Part shown: positions 47,855 through 57,187 of the stretch, piece by piece | Position numbering within the stretch: the first letter of the stretch is position 1 | Layout of the letters: every line of letters begins with the position of its first letter | NCBI GenBank assembly: GCA_902569105.1 | Contig: CACFTE010000005.1 | Location: 1 to 64,000, forward strand | DNA length: 64,000 nt | From: an uncultured Pelagibacteraceae bacterium | GTDB lineage: Bacteria > Pseudomonadota > Alphaproteobacteria > Pelagibacterales > Pelagibacteraceae | Reading direction: 5' to 3' | Position numbers and translations under genes: made by a program | The notes under the pieces: model-generated | What the model was told of the DNA's origin: nothing | Databases searched by the model: none | The model's input: only the letters and a program-made list of their open reading frames with translations

Positions 47855-48301
47855 ATGAAAAAATTTAAAGAAGAAGATATATATAAGATATTTAAGCCAG
47901 AATTAACTCCAAAAAGAATGCTCGAGATGGGTGTTTTTGGTGGATCATATTTTGGAAACAACGTAAAAGAATATCCAAAAAGTTGGTTTACAAATGTTAA
48001 ATTAAGTAAAAATTTTGATGTAAATTTAAATAGATTTAAAATCAGAGCAGGTCTCTCTAGAGAACATTGGATAGAAAAGGGATGGATATTTAATGAGGAT
48101 CCATTAGGTTGGTTTCAATGGTACTGCAGGTTTACAATGGGAAGACGTATACCAAATGTTGATATAACTCAAATAAAAAGATGGAAAAACTTTAAAAGGC
48201 ATGTCACCGCCATTGAAAAGAATTGTGAAAAAGGCAATTTAGATTGCAGGAAAAGACAAAGACAAGCAATCTTACAATGGGCTTATAATCCTTACAGATA
48301 A
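47855..48301 (+). CDS. Conserved hypothetical protein, 148 aa
   Basis: Immediately downstream on the same strand; aromatic/basic-rich (GWFQWYCRFTMGRR, RQRQAILQWAYNPYR). Confidence 0.75.
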   Translation: MKKFKEEDIYKIFKPELTPKRMLEMGVFGGSYFGNNVKEYPKSWFTNVKLSKNFDVNLNRFKIRAGLSREHWIEKGWIFNEDPLGWFQWYCRFTMGRRIPNVDITQIKRWKNFKRHVTAIEKNCEKGNLDCRKRQRQAILQWAYNPYR

Positions 48302-48303
48302 AA

Positions 48304-48735
48304 TTATTCTATTTTAGTTTTAAAATCTATTCCGTATTCTGATCTTGGTCCATTTCTTAAACCAAAAGGTCCAGGGAAAAATAATGTCATTGGTCGAGTA
48401 CCAGGCTTTAAATCAACCCTATGAAAAGTATTTGCAGATCTAAATCCTATATATCCAGGCGGCCTCCAATGCCTTCCATCTTTAAGGGTCTCGTAATAAC
48501 CTCCACGTATAATTATTGTCATAAATGGACATAAATGGTTATGAACTCCATCTCCATGATCATCATCTAACATTTCGTGAATTAAAATATTAAATGGAAA
48601 CCACTTTGGTCTATTCCTAAATAATACATAATACCTATTCATCCAAGGTTTAGCCTCATCAAATTTTGGATGAGATGGGCCTCTATCTAAAACTACTTTT
48701 TTTCTCCCAAGTTTTTCAAGTATTTTCAAAAACAT
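48304..48735 (-). CDS. Cupin-like hypothetical protein, 143 aa
   Basis: HNHLCPFMTIIIRGGYYETL...WRPPGYIGFRSANTFHRVDL resembles a cupin metal-site arrangement. Confidence 0.6.
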   Translation of the reverse strand: MFLKILEKLGRKKVVLDRGPSHPKFDEAKPWMNRYYVLFRNRPKWFPFNILIHEMLDDDHGDGVHNHLCPFMTIIIRGGYYETLKDGRHWRPPGYIGFRSANTFHRVDLKPGTRPMTLFFPGPFGLRNGPRSEYGIDFKTKIE

Positions 48736-50030
48736 TAATGAATTTTAATTATCGCATCATTTCTTAAAAGATACATTTTTTTATTTAAAATATATGGTCT
48801 AGAAATTTTATTTGTATCTATTTTTATTTGATCTTTAGTTTTTCCGTCTTCAATACTGACTTTTAATAGTCTACCGTTACTTAAGCTTATATAAACAAAA
48901 TTTTTTGCAACTATAAATCCAGTTGGAAAAGCTTTTTTATTTTTCAAAAAATTGAAAATATTTGTTGATCTTAAAATATTTCCATTATTTTTGTCTATAA
49001 TTATTAAAAACCCTTCATTTGAAACAGTAAAAACAAGATTTTCTACTATAGTAGGTTCGAGATAAGAATTAATATTTTGTACCCATTTGATAATTCCATT
49101 TCTTGAGTCTATTGCAAAAAATTTATTTTGGTTATTTGAAACAAAAATAGTATCACCGTCAGACACTATTCTAGAGTTTTTAAGCAAAAAAGCACTTTCA
49201 AATATGTCTTCATTTATAGTTTGAGCTTGCCATCTTAAACTTCCTGTATCAATATCGAGTGCATTGATATCACCAAATGTATCAATAAATATGACAAGTC
49301 TATTTTGAATGATTAAAGATAATTTTCTTTGAGATTTGATGATTGATTGTTGTGTTCCAAATTTCCACAACTCTTTACCATTTTTAATAGAAATACATCT
49401 AATTACATTTTCAAAATCTATTAAAAAAATTTTATCATCTTTAACTTTAATTTCAGAATTGAAGGAGGCTTTATTAAAATTTTTCCACAATAAATTACCA
49501 TTCAAATAATCTAGTGCATATAAATTTGCTATACTATCTGCAGCAATTAAAATTTTATTATTTGATGAAAAATATATCGATGGTCTTTGTTTGATTTGTT
49601 TTTTATCATAATAATTTTTTTTCCAAATAAGTTTTGAATTTTGATCAAATTTAAGAATTGAGCCTTTTTCATCAAAAAAAACTAAAGAATTATCTTTTCC
49701 AATAAATAAATCTGGATTAATGAGATCAAAATTTTTAATTTTTTTAAATTTAAATTTTGAAATTTTCTCAAAATCACTCTCAAAATTGACATAACCATTG
49801 TTGTTATTTAAATTATCTATGAATGAATTTTTTTTAAATGAACTCTTTACTCTAATTTTTAAATTTGGATTAAATTCTTTTTCTAAAATTTTTTCTGATT
49901 TAAAAATTTCCTCTATATTTCCATTTTCTTTTTTTACTATTTCAGTTTCAGTCCAAAACCCCGTTTTTGTATCTAAAGAACACTGATTTATAAAAGTAAA
50001 TATTACTATTATTAAGATATTTTTATACAC
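48735..50030 (-). CDS. bamB: BamB-like lipoprotein with PQQ-type beta-propeller repeats
   Basis: Repeated LDYLNGNLLWKN/ISIKNGKELWKFG/LDIDTGSLRWQA/IDSRNGIIKWVQ. Start reassigned from track 50087 to GTG at 50030 giving signal peptide VYKNILIIVIFTFINQC with lipobox. Confidence 0.8.
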   Translation of the reverse strand: MYKNILIIVIFTFINQCSLDTKTGFWTETEIVKKENGNIEEIFKSEKILEKEFNPNLKIRVKSSFKKNSFIDNLNNNNGYVNFESDFEKISKFKFKKIKNFDLINPDLFIGKDNSLVFFDEKGSILKFDQNSKLIWKKNYYDKKQIKQRPSIYFSSNNKILIAADSIANLYALDYLNGNLLWKNFNKASFNSEIKVKDDKIFLIDFENVIRCISIKNGKELWKFGTQQSIIKSQRKLSLIIQNRLVIFIDTFGDINALDIDTGSLRWQAQTINEDIFESAFLLKNSRIVSDGDTIFVSNNQNKFFAIDSRNGIIKWVQNINSYLEPTIVENLVFTVSNEGFLIIIDKNNGNILRSTNIFNFLKNKKAFPTGFIVAKNFVYISLSNGRLLKVSIEDGKTKDQIKIDTNKISRPYILNKKMYLLRNDAIIKIH

Positions 50031-50667
50031 TAAAATCTCTTCGTAATCTTTTTTGCGCTTCCAATTTAATTCTTGGATTAGATCCATCTATTTCTAATAT
50101 TTTTTCAAAAAATTCTTTTGATTTTTTCATCTCATTTTTTGAAAAAAAATATTCAGCAATTACATATAAACTGTGAGATCTCCATAAATTTTCATTATTT
50201 ATTAATGGTTTGAATATTTTTAAAAGCTCTTCTTCATTGGCTGTTGCAGAATTATATAATCCTTTTTTATAAATAATTAAGTTTTTTATTTCAGTATCTA
50301 GACCTGTATCATTAATTAAAATATCAAAGTATTGATTTATCTCAGTTTTATTTTCCAAAAGATTGTTATCTAATAAAAAATATAATGCTAATGGTGAATA
50401 AGTTGAGTCCTTAATGCTAACTATATCTTTCATTGCTTTAATTGAATCATTCGGATAATTAATATCATATGTGATTAAAGCTAAATTATATTTCTCAGAA
50501 ATTTTTACTTTTACATTCTTTTGTTGATCAACATAGAAAAAATAAGCAAATAATAATAATAATAAAATAAACGCAGAAAATAAAAACGATTTTTTATTTT
50601 TTAATATAGTATTTTTAAAATTTGATTTGTTTTGATCATTTATTTCAGTTTGAATTTGTTCACTCAT
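50023..50667 (-). CDS. YfgM-like membrane-anchored TPR protein
   Basis: 214 aa; N-terminal TM helix, helical repeats, upstream of and overlapping bamB-like gene. Confidence 0.7.
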   Translation of the reverse strand: MSEQIQTEINDQNKSNFKNTILKNKKSFLFSAFILLLLLFAYFFYVDQQKNVKVKISEKYNLALITYDINYPNDSIKAMKDIVSIKDSTYSPLALYFLLDNNLLENKTEINQYFDILINDTGLDTEIKNLIIYKKGLYNSATANEEELLKIFKPLINNENLWRSHSLYVIAEYFFSKNEMKKSKEFFEKILEIDGSNPRIKLEAQKRLRRDFSV

Positions 50668-53337
50668 CTATATCATATTCCTTAATACGTATTGTAAAAT
50701 TCCACCATTCTTATAATACTCTAACTCGTTCTTAGTGTCTATTCTTGACAATAGCTTAATTTTTTTTATCTCACCATTATTATATTTAATTTCTAATTCT
50801 ACTTCTTGAGATGGTTTGATGCCATTTTCCAATTTAGTCACAGTAAATAATTCTGATCCATTTAAATTAAGATTTTTCCTATTAATTCCATCAATAAATT
50901 GTAAAGGTAAAACTCCCATTCCAATTAAATTTGATCTATGAATTCTTTCAAAGCTTTCGGCGATTACAGACTTGATCCCTAATAATTTTGTACCTTTAGC
51001 TGCCCAATCCCTAGACGATCCTGTTCCATATTCTTTACCTCCAATTACAATAAGATCTGTGCCTCTTTTTTTATACTCAACTACAGCGTCATATATTGGC
51101 ATCACTTTATTCTCAGGAAATAATTTGGTAAAACCTCCTTCTGTTTCAGGGGCAATTTCATTTCTGATTCTGATATTTGCGAAAGTTCCTCTCATCATAA
51201 CCTCATGATTTCCCCTCCTAGATCCATATGAATTATAATCTTTAGGAAGTATCTGATGTTCCATAAAATATTCTCCTGTTGGACTTTCTTTTTGAATAGT
51301 GCCTGCAGGTGAAATATGATCTGTTGTTACGCTATCTCCTAAAATTAGTAATGGTCTTGCATCTTTAATAGCTTTGAAGCCTTCTGGTGAAGGTGACAAA
51401 TTTTCAAAAAAAGGTGGTTTTTTTACATAAGTAGAACTTTCATCCCAATCGTAGATACTGCTTTTTTTAGTTTTAATATTTTGCCACTGTTCGGGTCCTT
51501 TTGATATATTTGAATACCTTTCTCTAAACATTTCAGCATTTAAAGACTCTAATAAAACCTCTTCAATTTCTTTATTACTTGGCCATATATCTTTTAAATA
51601 AACATCTTTATTATTTTTATCTTTTCCTAAAGGATCTTTATACAGATCAACATTCATAGATCCCACTAAAGAGTACGCTACCACCAAAGGAGGTGAGGCT
51701 AAATAGTTTGCTTTTACTACTGGTGATATCCTGCCTTCAAAATTTCTATTTCCTGATAGAACTGAAACAGCGTAAATATCATTCTCCTTAATTGACTTTG
51801 AGATATTTTCAGGTAATGGTCCAGAATTACCTATGCATGTTGTGCATCCATAACCAACTAGATTAAATCCAAGCTCATCCAAATATTTGTTTAATCCAGA
51901 TTTATTTAAATAGTCCGTAACAACTTGAGATCCTGGTGCTAAAGAAGTTTTTACCCATGGTTTAGTTTTTAATCCCATTTCAATTGCATTTTTTGCAAGA
52001 AGCCCGGCACCAATTAAAACATTTGGGTTTGAGGTATTTGTGCATGAAGTAATTGCAGCAATTACTATGGATCCATCTTTTAGTTTAAATTTCTCTCCCG
52101 CTACTTCGGATATATTTTCTTTATTTCTTTTTGTAATTTCTTTAAAGTTTTTTTGGAAAGAGTTTTTTGCTTCTGTAAGCAAAACTTTATCTTGTGGCCT
52201 CTTAGGTCCTGAAATAGTAGGTACGACAGTAGACATGTCAAGTGATACTAAATCTGAAAATTCAATTTCTTCACTAGCCCACAATCCTTGCTCTTTAGCA
52301 TAACTCTCAACTATTTTCACAGTTTGACTATCTCTTCCAGAAAATTTTAAATATTTTAAAGTTTCATCGTCCACAGGAAAAAAACCGCAGGTAGCACCAT
52401 ATTCAGGGGCCATGTTTGCAATTGTTGCTCTGTCAGCCAAACTTAAATTTTTTAAACCTGAGCCGTAAAATTCTACAAATTTACCTACAACCCCTTTATC
52501 TCTTAAAATTTTTACAACTGTTAACACCAAGTCAGTTGCTGTCGTCCCTTCGGGTAATTTATTATATAATTCAAATCCAATAACTTCAGGTATTAACATT
52601 GATATAGGCTGACCTAACATGCCGGCTTCGGCTTCTATTCCACCCACTCCCCAACCTAAAACAGATAAACCATTAACCATAGTTGTATGGCTATCGGTGC
52701 CAACAAGAGTATCTGGAAATATATATTCATCATCTCCTGATTTTGCACTCCATACAACTTTAGACAAATATTCTAAATTTACTTGATGACAAATTCCAGT
52801 CCCAGGTGGAACAATTCTAAAATTATTAAATGCTTGTTGTCCCCATTTTAAAAATGAATATCTCTCTCCATTTCTATTAAATTCAATATCAACGTTTTTT
52901 TTTAGTGATGATGTATTTGCAAAATCATCGACTTGAACAGAATGATCTATAACCAAATCTACTGGGGATAGAGGGTTAATTTTTTTTGGATCTTTATTTT
53001 TGTCCTTTACAGCTTCTCTCATAGCAGCCAAATCTGCAACGGCTGGTATTCCAGTATAATCTTGTAACAAAACCCTTGCTGGTCTATATGCAATTTCAGT
53101 GTTTGATTTTTTAGTTTTAAGCCAGTTTTTAATTGCATCTATCTGACTTTTGGTAACTGATAATTCATCTTCAAATCTTAATAAATTTTCTAATAATACT
53201 AACAATGACTTTGGGAGTTTTGAAATCCCACTTAGACCGTTTTTTTCCGCTTCTTTTAAAGAAAAATATTTATAATTCTTTCCATTTATTATTAAAGATT
53301 TTATACAATTATAAGAATTTTTTTTTCCTGGTTTCAT
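50668..53337 (-). CDS. acnA: Aconitate hydratase
   Basis: 889 aa; VGTDSHTTMVNGLSVLGWGVGGIEAEA, ITSCTNTSNPNVLIGAGLLA, YGTGSSRDWAAKGTKLLG. Confidence 0.97.
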   Translation of the reverse strand: MKPGKKNSYNCIKSLIINGKNYKYFSLKEAEKNGLSGISKLPKSLLVLLENLLRFEDELSVTKSQIDAIKNWLKTKKSNTEIAYRPARVLLQDYTGIPAVADLAAMREAVKDKNKDPKKINPLSPVDLVIDHSVQVDDFANTSSLKKNVDIEFNRNGERYSFLKWGQQAFNNFRIVPPGTGICHQVNLEYLSKVVWSAKSGDDEYIFPDTLVGTDSHTTMVNGLSVLGWGVGGIEAEAGMLGQPISMLIPEVIGFELYNKLPEGTTATDLVLTVVKILRDKGVVGKFVEFYGSGLKNLSLADRATIANMAPEYGATCGFFPVDDETLKYLKFSGRDSQTVKIVESYAKEQGLWASEEIEFSDLVSLDMSTVVPTISGPKRPQDKVLLTEAKNSFQKNFKEITKRNKENISEVAGEKFKLKDGSIVIAAITSCTNTSNPNVLIGAGLLAKNAIEMGLKTKPWVKTSLAPGSQVVTDYLNKSGLNKYLDELGFNLVGYGCTTCIGNSGPLPENISKSIKENDIYAVSVLSGNRNFEGRISPVVKANYLASPPLVVAYSLVGSMNVDLYKDPLGKDKNNKDVYLKDIWPSNKEIEEVLLESLNAEMFRERYSNISKGPEQWQNIKTKKSSIYDWDESSTYVKKPPFFENLSPSPEGFKAIKDARPLLILGDSVTTDHISPAGTIQKESPTGEYFMEHQILPKDYNSYGSRRGNHEVMMRGTFANIRIRNEIAPETEGGFTKLFPENKVMPIYDAVVEYKKRGTDLIVIGGKEYGTGSSRDWAAKGTKLLGIKSVIAESFERIHRSNLIGMGVLPLQFIDGINRKNLNLNGSELFTVTKLENGIKPSQEVELEIKYNNGEIKKIKLLSRIDTKNELEYYKNGGILQYVLRNMI

Positions 53338-53341
53338 AGTT

Positions 53342-53932
53342 TTATATATAAAATGTAATTATGCTCAAAAGAAGAAGGCAGGACATAGCATAATTGAAGT
53401 ATTTAATAAATTTATCATTTGTCGCAAATTTTCTTAAAAATTTACCAATAAATGTCCATAATGTAATGCTTGTTGATGAAAAAAGAAGAGCAAGAACTAC
53501 AACTTGAGTCGCATAATTTAGGTAATTCTCACCTAGTTCTACATAAGTTGACACAACTATAATCGCAACTGTAACACCTTTAGGATTTAAATATTGAAAA
53601 AAGAAAGTTTCGATGAATTTAACTGGATTTTCTTTTTTTGTATCGTCTGATGTTGTAGCGGTTGCAATTTTATAAGCTAAATAAATTAAAAAAAATGTAC
53701 CAAGATACTTCATCACTACTTGAATAATTGGAAATAATTTAAATACATTTATTAGTCCAATTGTTAAAAATAATACTAAAGATGTAAATCCAAGTGTAAC
53801 ACCAAAAATATGTGGGAGGGTTTTAATTATACCAAAATTAAACCCCGAGTAAGAGGCTACAACGTTATTTGGTCCTGGTGTATATGCTGTGACAAACCAA
53901 AACAAAGCAATTGAAACTATCTCAGGATGCAT
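53342..53932 (-). CDS. LysE family translocator
   Basis: TPGPNNVVASYSGFNFG N-terminal LysE/RhtB motif; 5-6 TM. Confidence 0.88.
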   Translation of the reverse strand: MHPEIVSIALFWFVTAYTPGPNNVVASYSGFNFGIIKTLPHIFGVTLGFTSLVLFLTIGLINVFKLFPIIQVVMKYLGTFFLIYLAYKIATATTSDDTKKENPVKFIETFFFQYLNPKGVTVAIIVVSTYVELGENYLNYATQVVVLALLFSSTSITLWTFIGKFLRKFATNDKFIKYFNYAMSCLLLLSIITFYI

Positions 53933-53935
53933 ATT

Positions 53936-54277
53936 TTAAGCTATAGGTAACCCATTCTCTGCTTCTTGTGATGGGTGAACTAATGTAACCCTTCCCTCTT
54001 TGTCTATAGAGCCCAAAATTAAAACTTGAGATTTAACTCCTGCTATATTTTTTTCTGGAAAATTACAAACACCAATTACTTGTTTTCCAACTAAATTTTC
54101 AGCATTGTAATAGTGAGTGATTTGGGCTGATGATTGTTTAACGCCTATTTCACTTCCAAAATCAACTTCGACAACAAGAGAAGGTTTTCTTGCTTTTTCG
54201 TTTTTTTTTACACTCAAAACTGTGCCTAATCTTATATCTACTTTGTTAAAAATATCGTAGGTTATTTGTTCTTTCAT
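53936..54277 (-). CDS. tRNA-binding domain protein (CsaA/YgjH-like)
   Basis: 113 aa; VDIRLGTVLSV...SAQITHYYNAENLVGKQVIGVCNFPEKNIAGVKSQVLILG. Confidence 0.88.
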   Translation of the reverse strand: MKEQITYDIFNKVDIRLGTVLSVKKNEKARKPSLVVEVDFGSEIGVKQSSAQITHYYNAENLVGKQVIGVCNFPEKNIAGVKSQVLILGSIDKEGRVTLVHPSQEAENGLPIA

Positions 54278-54300
54278 AATAATAATATATAGTTAAGTTT

Positions 54301-55479
54301 ATGAGTTTAGACAGCAATTTATACGAAAAATCAATCAAGATTTTAACAGATCTAATTAGTTTTAAAACAATATCTGGAAAAGAGAACGGGCAATTAATCG
54401 ATTATTGCGATAATATTTTAAAAGCTAATGGAGTATCAACTTTTAGAGTTTTTGATGATAATAAAGAAAGAGTAAATCTTTTTGGTACCATCAAAGCAAA
54501 AAAAACTAATGGAAAAAAACCTATAATTTTATCAGGCCATACCGATGTAGTCCCAGTTTCAAAAGGTTGGTCAACTGATCCATTTGTTGCAACTATAAAA
54601 CACGATAAACTCTTTGGAAGAGGTTCTTGTGATATGAAAGGATTTATTGCATGTGTGCTTGCATATGTTCCTACTCTTTCTAATTCAAATTTAGATAGGA
54701 ATATTCACTTTTCATTTACCTTCGATGAAGAGACAGCATGTATTGGTGCGCCACTACTCATTAGAGAATTAAAAAAAAGGAATATTCAAGATGGTATTTG
54801 TATTATTGGTGAACCAACAAAAATGAAAATTATAGATGCTCACAAAGGCATGAATGAATATACAATACACTTTGAAGGTTTAGCTGGTCATAGCTCTCAA
54901 CCTGATAAAGGTGTTAATGCAATAGAATATGCAACAAGATATATTAACAAACTATTAGAATTACGAAAAGAATTAATAAATAGAGCTCCAAAAGATTGTA
55001 TATTTGATCCACCTCATTCAACTATTTCTATTGGAGGAGTATCAGGTGGAATAGCCCATAATGTAATTGCAGATAAATGTAAAGTTGAATGGGAAACTAG
55101 GCCAGTTGTAAAAGAAGACGGGATTTTTGTGACAAAACAAATTGATAAATTTGTTAATGAAGAGCTTTTACCTCAAATGAAAAAAGTATTTCCTCATTCA
55201 AATATTCGTAAAGAAACTATAGGTGAAGTGATCGGATTTAATAGAGTAAATAATTCTGAAGCATGTGAGTTTGTTTCAAGTATAACTGGAGACAACTCAA
55301 GAGAGGTAGTTTCTTTTGGAACAGAGGCTGGTCTATTCCAAGAAATTGGAATTAGCACAGTTGTTTGTGGACCAGGATCTATTGAACAAGCTCACAAAAT
55401 TGATGAATTTATTGAGTTAAATGAAATTAAAAAATGCTTATCGTTTCTTGAGGGTGTTAAAAATAAATCAATTAACTAA
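54301..55479 (+). CDS. argE: Acetylornithine deacetylase (M20 family)
   Basis: LSGHTDVVPVSKGWSTDPF, GRGSCDMKGFIACVLAYVP, TFDEETACIGAPLLI. Confidence 0.88.
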   Translation: MSLDSNLYEKSIKILTDLISFKTISGKENGQLIDYCDNILKANGVSTFRVFDDNKERVNLFGTIKAKKTNGKKPIILSGHTDVVPVSKGWSTDPFVATIKHDKLFGRGSCDMKGFIACVLAYVPTLSNSNLDRNIHFSFTFDEETACIGAPLLIRELKKRNIQDGICIIGEPTKMKIIDAHKGMNEYTIHFEGLAGHSSQPDKGVNAIEYATRYINKLLELRKELINRAPKDCIFDPPHSTISIGGVSGGIAHNVIADKCKVEWETRPVVKEDGIFVTKQIDKFVNEELLPQMKKVFPHSNIRKETIGEVIGFNRVNNSEACEFVSSITGDNSREVVSFGTEAGLFQEIGISTVVCGPGSIEQAHKIDEFIELNEIKKCLSFLEGVKNKSIN

Positions 55480-55513
55480 AAAAAATCCTGCCACGTTCAC
55501 AACGTGACAGGAT
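55477..55513 (-). terminator. Intrinsic terminator at convergent gene ends
   Basis: Reverse strand ATCCTGTCACGTTGTGAACGTGGCAGGATTTTTTTT: 13-position stem with one mismatch then poly-U. Confidence 0.85.
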
Positions 55514-55537
55514 AAGTTTAACCTCTTAAAGAGAATA

Positions 55538-56992
55538 TTACTTACTTCTATTTGATATTGCTAAGTGAATAATAGCACCTAAAGCAGCACCAATTATCCA
55601 AGCATATCCTCCACCACCACCAAGGTTAGCAAAGAAATCATCTAAACCAAATACTAAGATATTTGGCCAAACTGTTCCAACGGCAATATATCCTGATAAC
55701 ACCCATGCTATCATTCCTTTACCATTGAAACCATCATTGTAGTGATATTTACCAGTCTTGCTGTCAGAGAAAAGATCATCTACATCAATTTTTTGCTTCT
55801 TGATGATATAATAGTCAGTAATCATTATACCAAACACGGGAGCTAATATAGCGCCTAAAGTGTTTACAAATGGGAATAGTCCCATCTTAGTTATTGTTGA
55901 TACCCACAAACCACCAATTATAAAACCAAATATTGCAGTAATTAATCCACCTATTCTAAAATTAATTTTGCTTGGTATTAAATTAGCTAAGTCATATGCA
56001 GGTGGTACAAAGTTCGCAACCATGTTTATACCAACTGTTGCTGCAAAAAATGCAAAAGCTGCAATAATCGTAAGTAGTAAATTATCTACCCTTGCAACCA
56101 TATCAGTTGGTGAAGCAACATACTCACCAAATATAGCAATGGTTCCGCCAGTAATCATTAAAGTAATAAATGAGAAGAAAACAACGTTACCTACTAGGCC
56201 CCACAAATTTCCTTTTTTCATTTCATCTTCATTTTTAACAAATCTTGCGAAGTCACCAAAGTTAATCACAACTGCTGCAAAGTATCCTACCATGATTGAA
56301 AATACTGCTAAGAAAGCACCAAATGATCCTAATCCCTCAAAACCACCTGATCTTTCTCCACCAGAAAATATATTTCCAACCTCTGTTAGCAAGCCTCCTC
56401 CAGCTTTTGCCCATATTGCAATCATTAAAACAACCATCACAACATAAACTGCTGGACCAGCGAAGTTTAAAAACTTTCTAACTAAATCTATTCCTTGCCA
56501 GAATAGATAAACTTGGAAAACTGAAACAAATATAAATGAAATCCACATTACTCCTGACATTCCAAGAAGCATTGGCTCACCTTCTATTCCAGTTAAACCT
56601 GTTATTAATAATGCAACTGCAGTTGAGGCTGCATAAGTTTGTGCACCGTACCAGAACATTGCAACAATTCCTCTAGCCATAGCTGGGAAGTTTGCTCCAA
56701 ATACACCCATACTTACTCGAGCAAATACTGGGTATGGAATACCATGTTTTACACTTGGTTTTCCTGAAAGGTTTACGAGCCACATTATAAAAAATCCTGC
56801 AAGAACTAACGCAAGCATTACTGCCCAACCATTTAAGCCTGAAGCTAAGAATAGTGATGCAGCCAAAGTATATCCAAATAAACTCTGAACATCGTTAGCC
56901 CAAACGTTAAAGATTTCAAACCATCCCCATTTTTTATCGCTACTTGGGGTAGGAGCTAAATCTTTATTATATAATTTAGAAGATCTTGACAT
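55538..56992 (-). CDS. NCS1 family nucleobase/allantoin/hydantoin-type permease
   Basis: 484 aa; KWGWFEIFNVWANDVQSLFGYTLAASLFLASGLNGW, KHGIPYPVFARVSMGVFGANFPAMARGIVAMFWYGAQTY. Confidence 0.88.
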   Translation of the reverse strand: MSRSSKLYNKDLAPTPSSDKKWGWFEIFNVWANDVQSLFGYTLAASLFLASGLNGWAVMLALVLAGFFIMWLVNLSGKPSVKHGIPYPVFARVSMGVFGANFPAMARGIVAMFWYGAQTYAASTAVALLITGLTGIEGEPMLLGMSGVMWISFIFVSVFQVYLFWQGIDLVRKFLNFAGPAVYVVMVVLMIAIWAKAGGGLLTEVGNIFSGGERSGGFEGLGSFGAFLAVFSIMVGYFAAVVINFGDFARFVKNEDEMKKGNLWGLVGNVVFFSFITLMITGGTIAIFGEYVASPTDMVARVDNLLLTIIAAFAFFAATVGINMVANFVPPAYDLANLIPSKINFRIGGLITAIFGFIIGGLWVSTITKMGLFPFVNTLGAILAPVFGIMITDYYIIKKQKIDVDDLFSDSKTGKYHYNDGFNGKGMIAWVLSGYIAVGTVWPNILVFGLDDFFANLGGGGGYAWIIGAALGAIIHLAISNRSK

Positions 56993-57090
56993 ATCTCCCT
57001 CCTTTGTTTTCTCAACAATAAGTTTTTAGATATTTAATAAAATGAAAAAATTTATAAGTATTTATAAGTGTTGTTTAAGAACATATATTT

Positions 57091-57154
57091 AACCCATAAT
57101 GTTCATAAAAATAAAAAACCCATTATGTTCATGTAAATAAAAAACCCAAAATGA
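57091..57154. repeat. 26-bp-period short tandem repeat (about 2.5 copies)
   Basis: AACCCATAATGTTCATAAAAATAAAA / AACCCATTATGTTCATGTAAATAAAA / AACCCAAAATG read directly. Confidence 0.85.
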
Positions 57155-57187
57155 AATTTGGTGTTGTTTAATTAATTTTAAAAATTA

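Noticed and set aside
55860-56447. 195-aa + strand ORF
   Set aside because: Antisense to the NCS1 permease; Pro/Thr/Lys-rich translation is a mirror of hydrophobic TM codons.
57091-57154. Considered as a CRISPR array fragment
   Set aside because: Units are contiguous and divergent, no unique spacers, no cas genes nearby.
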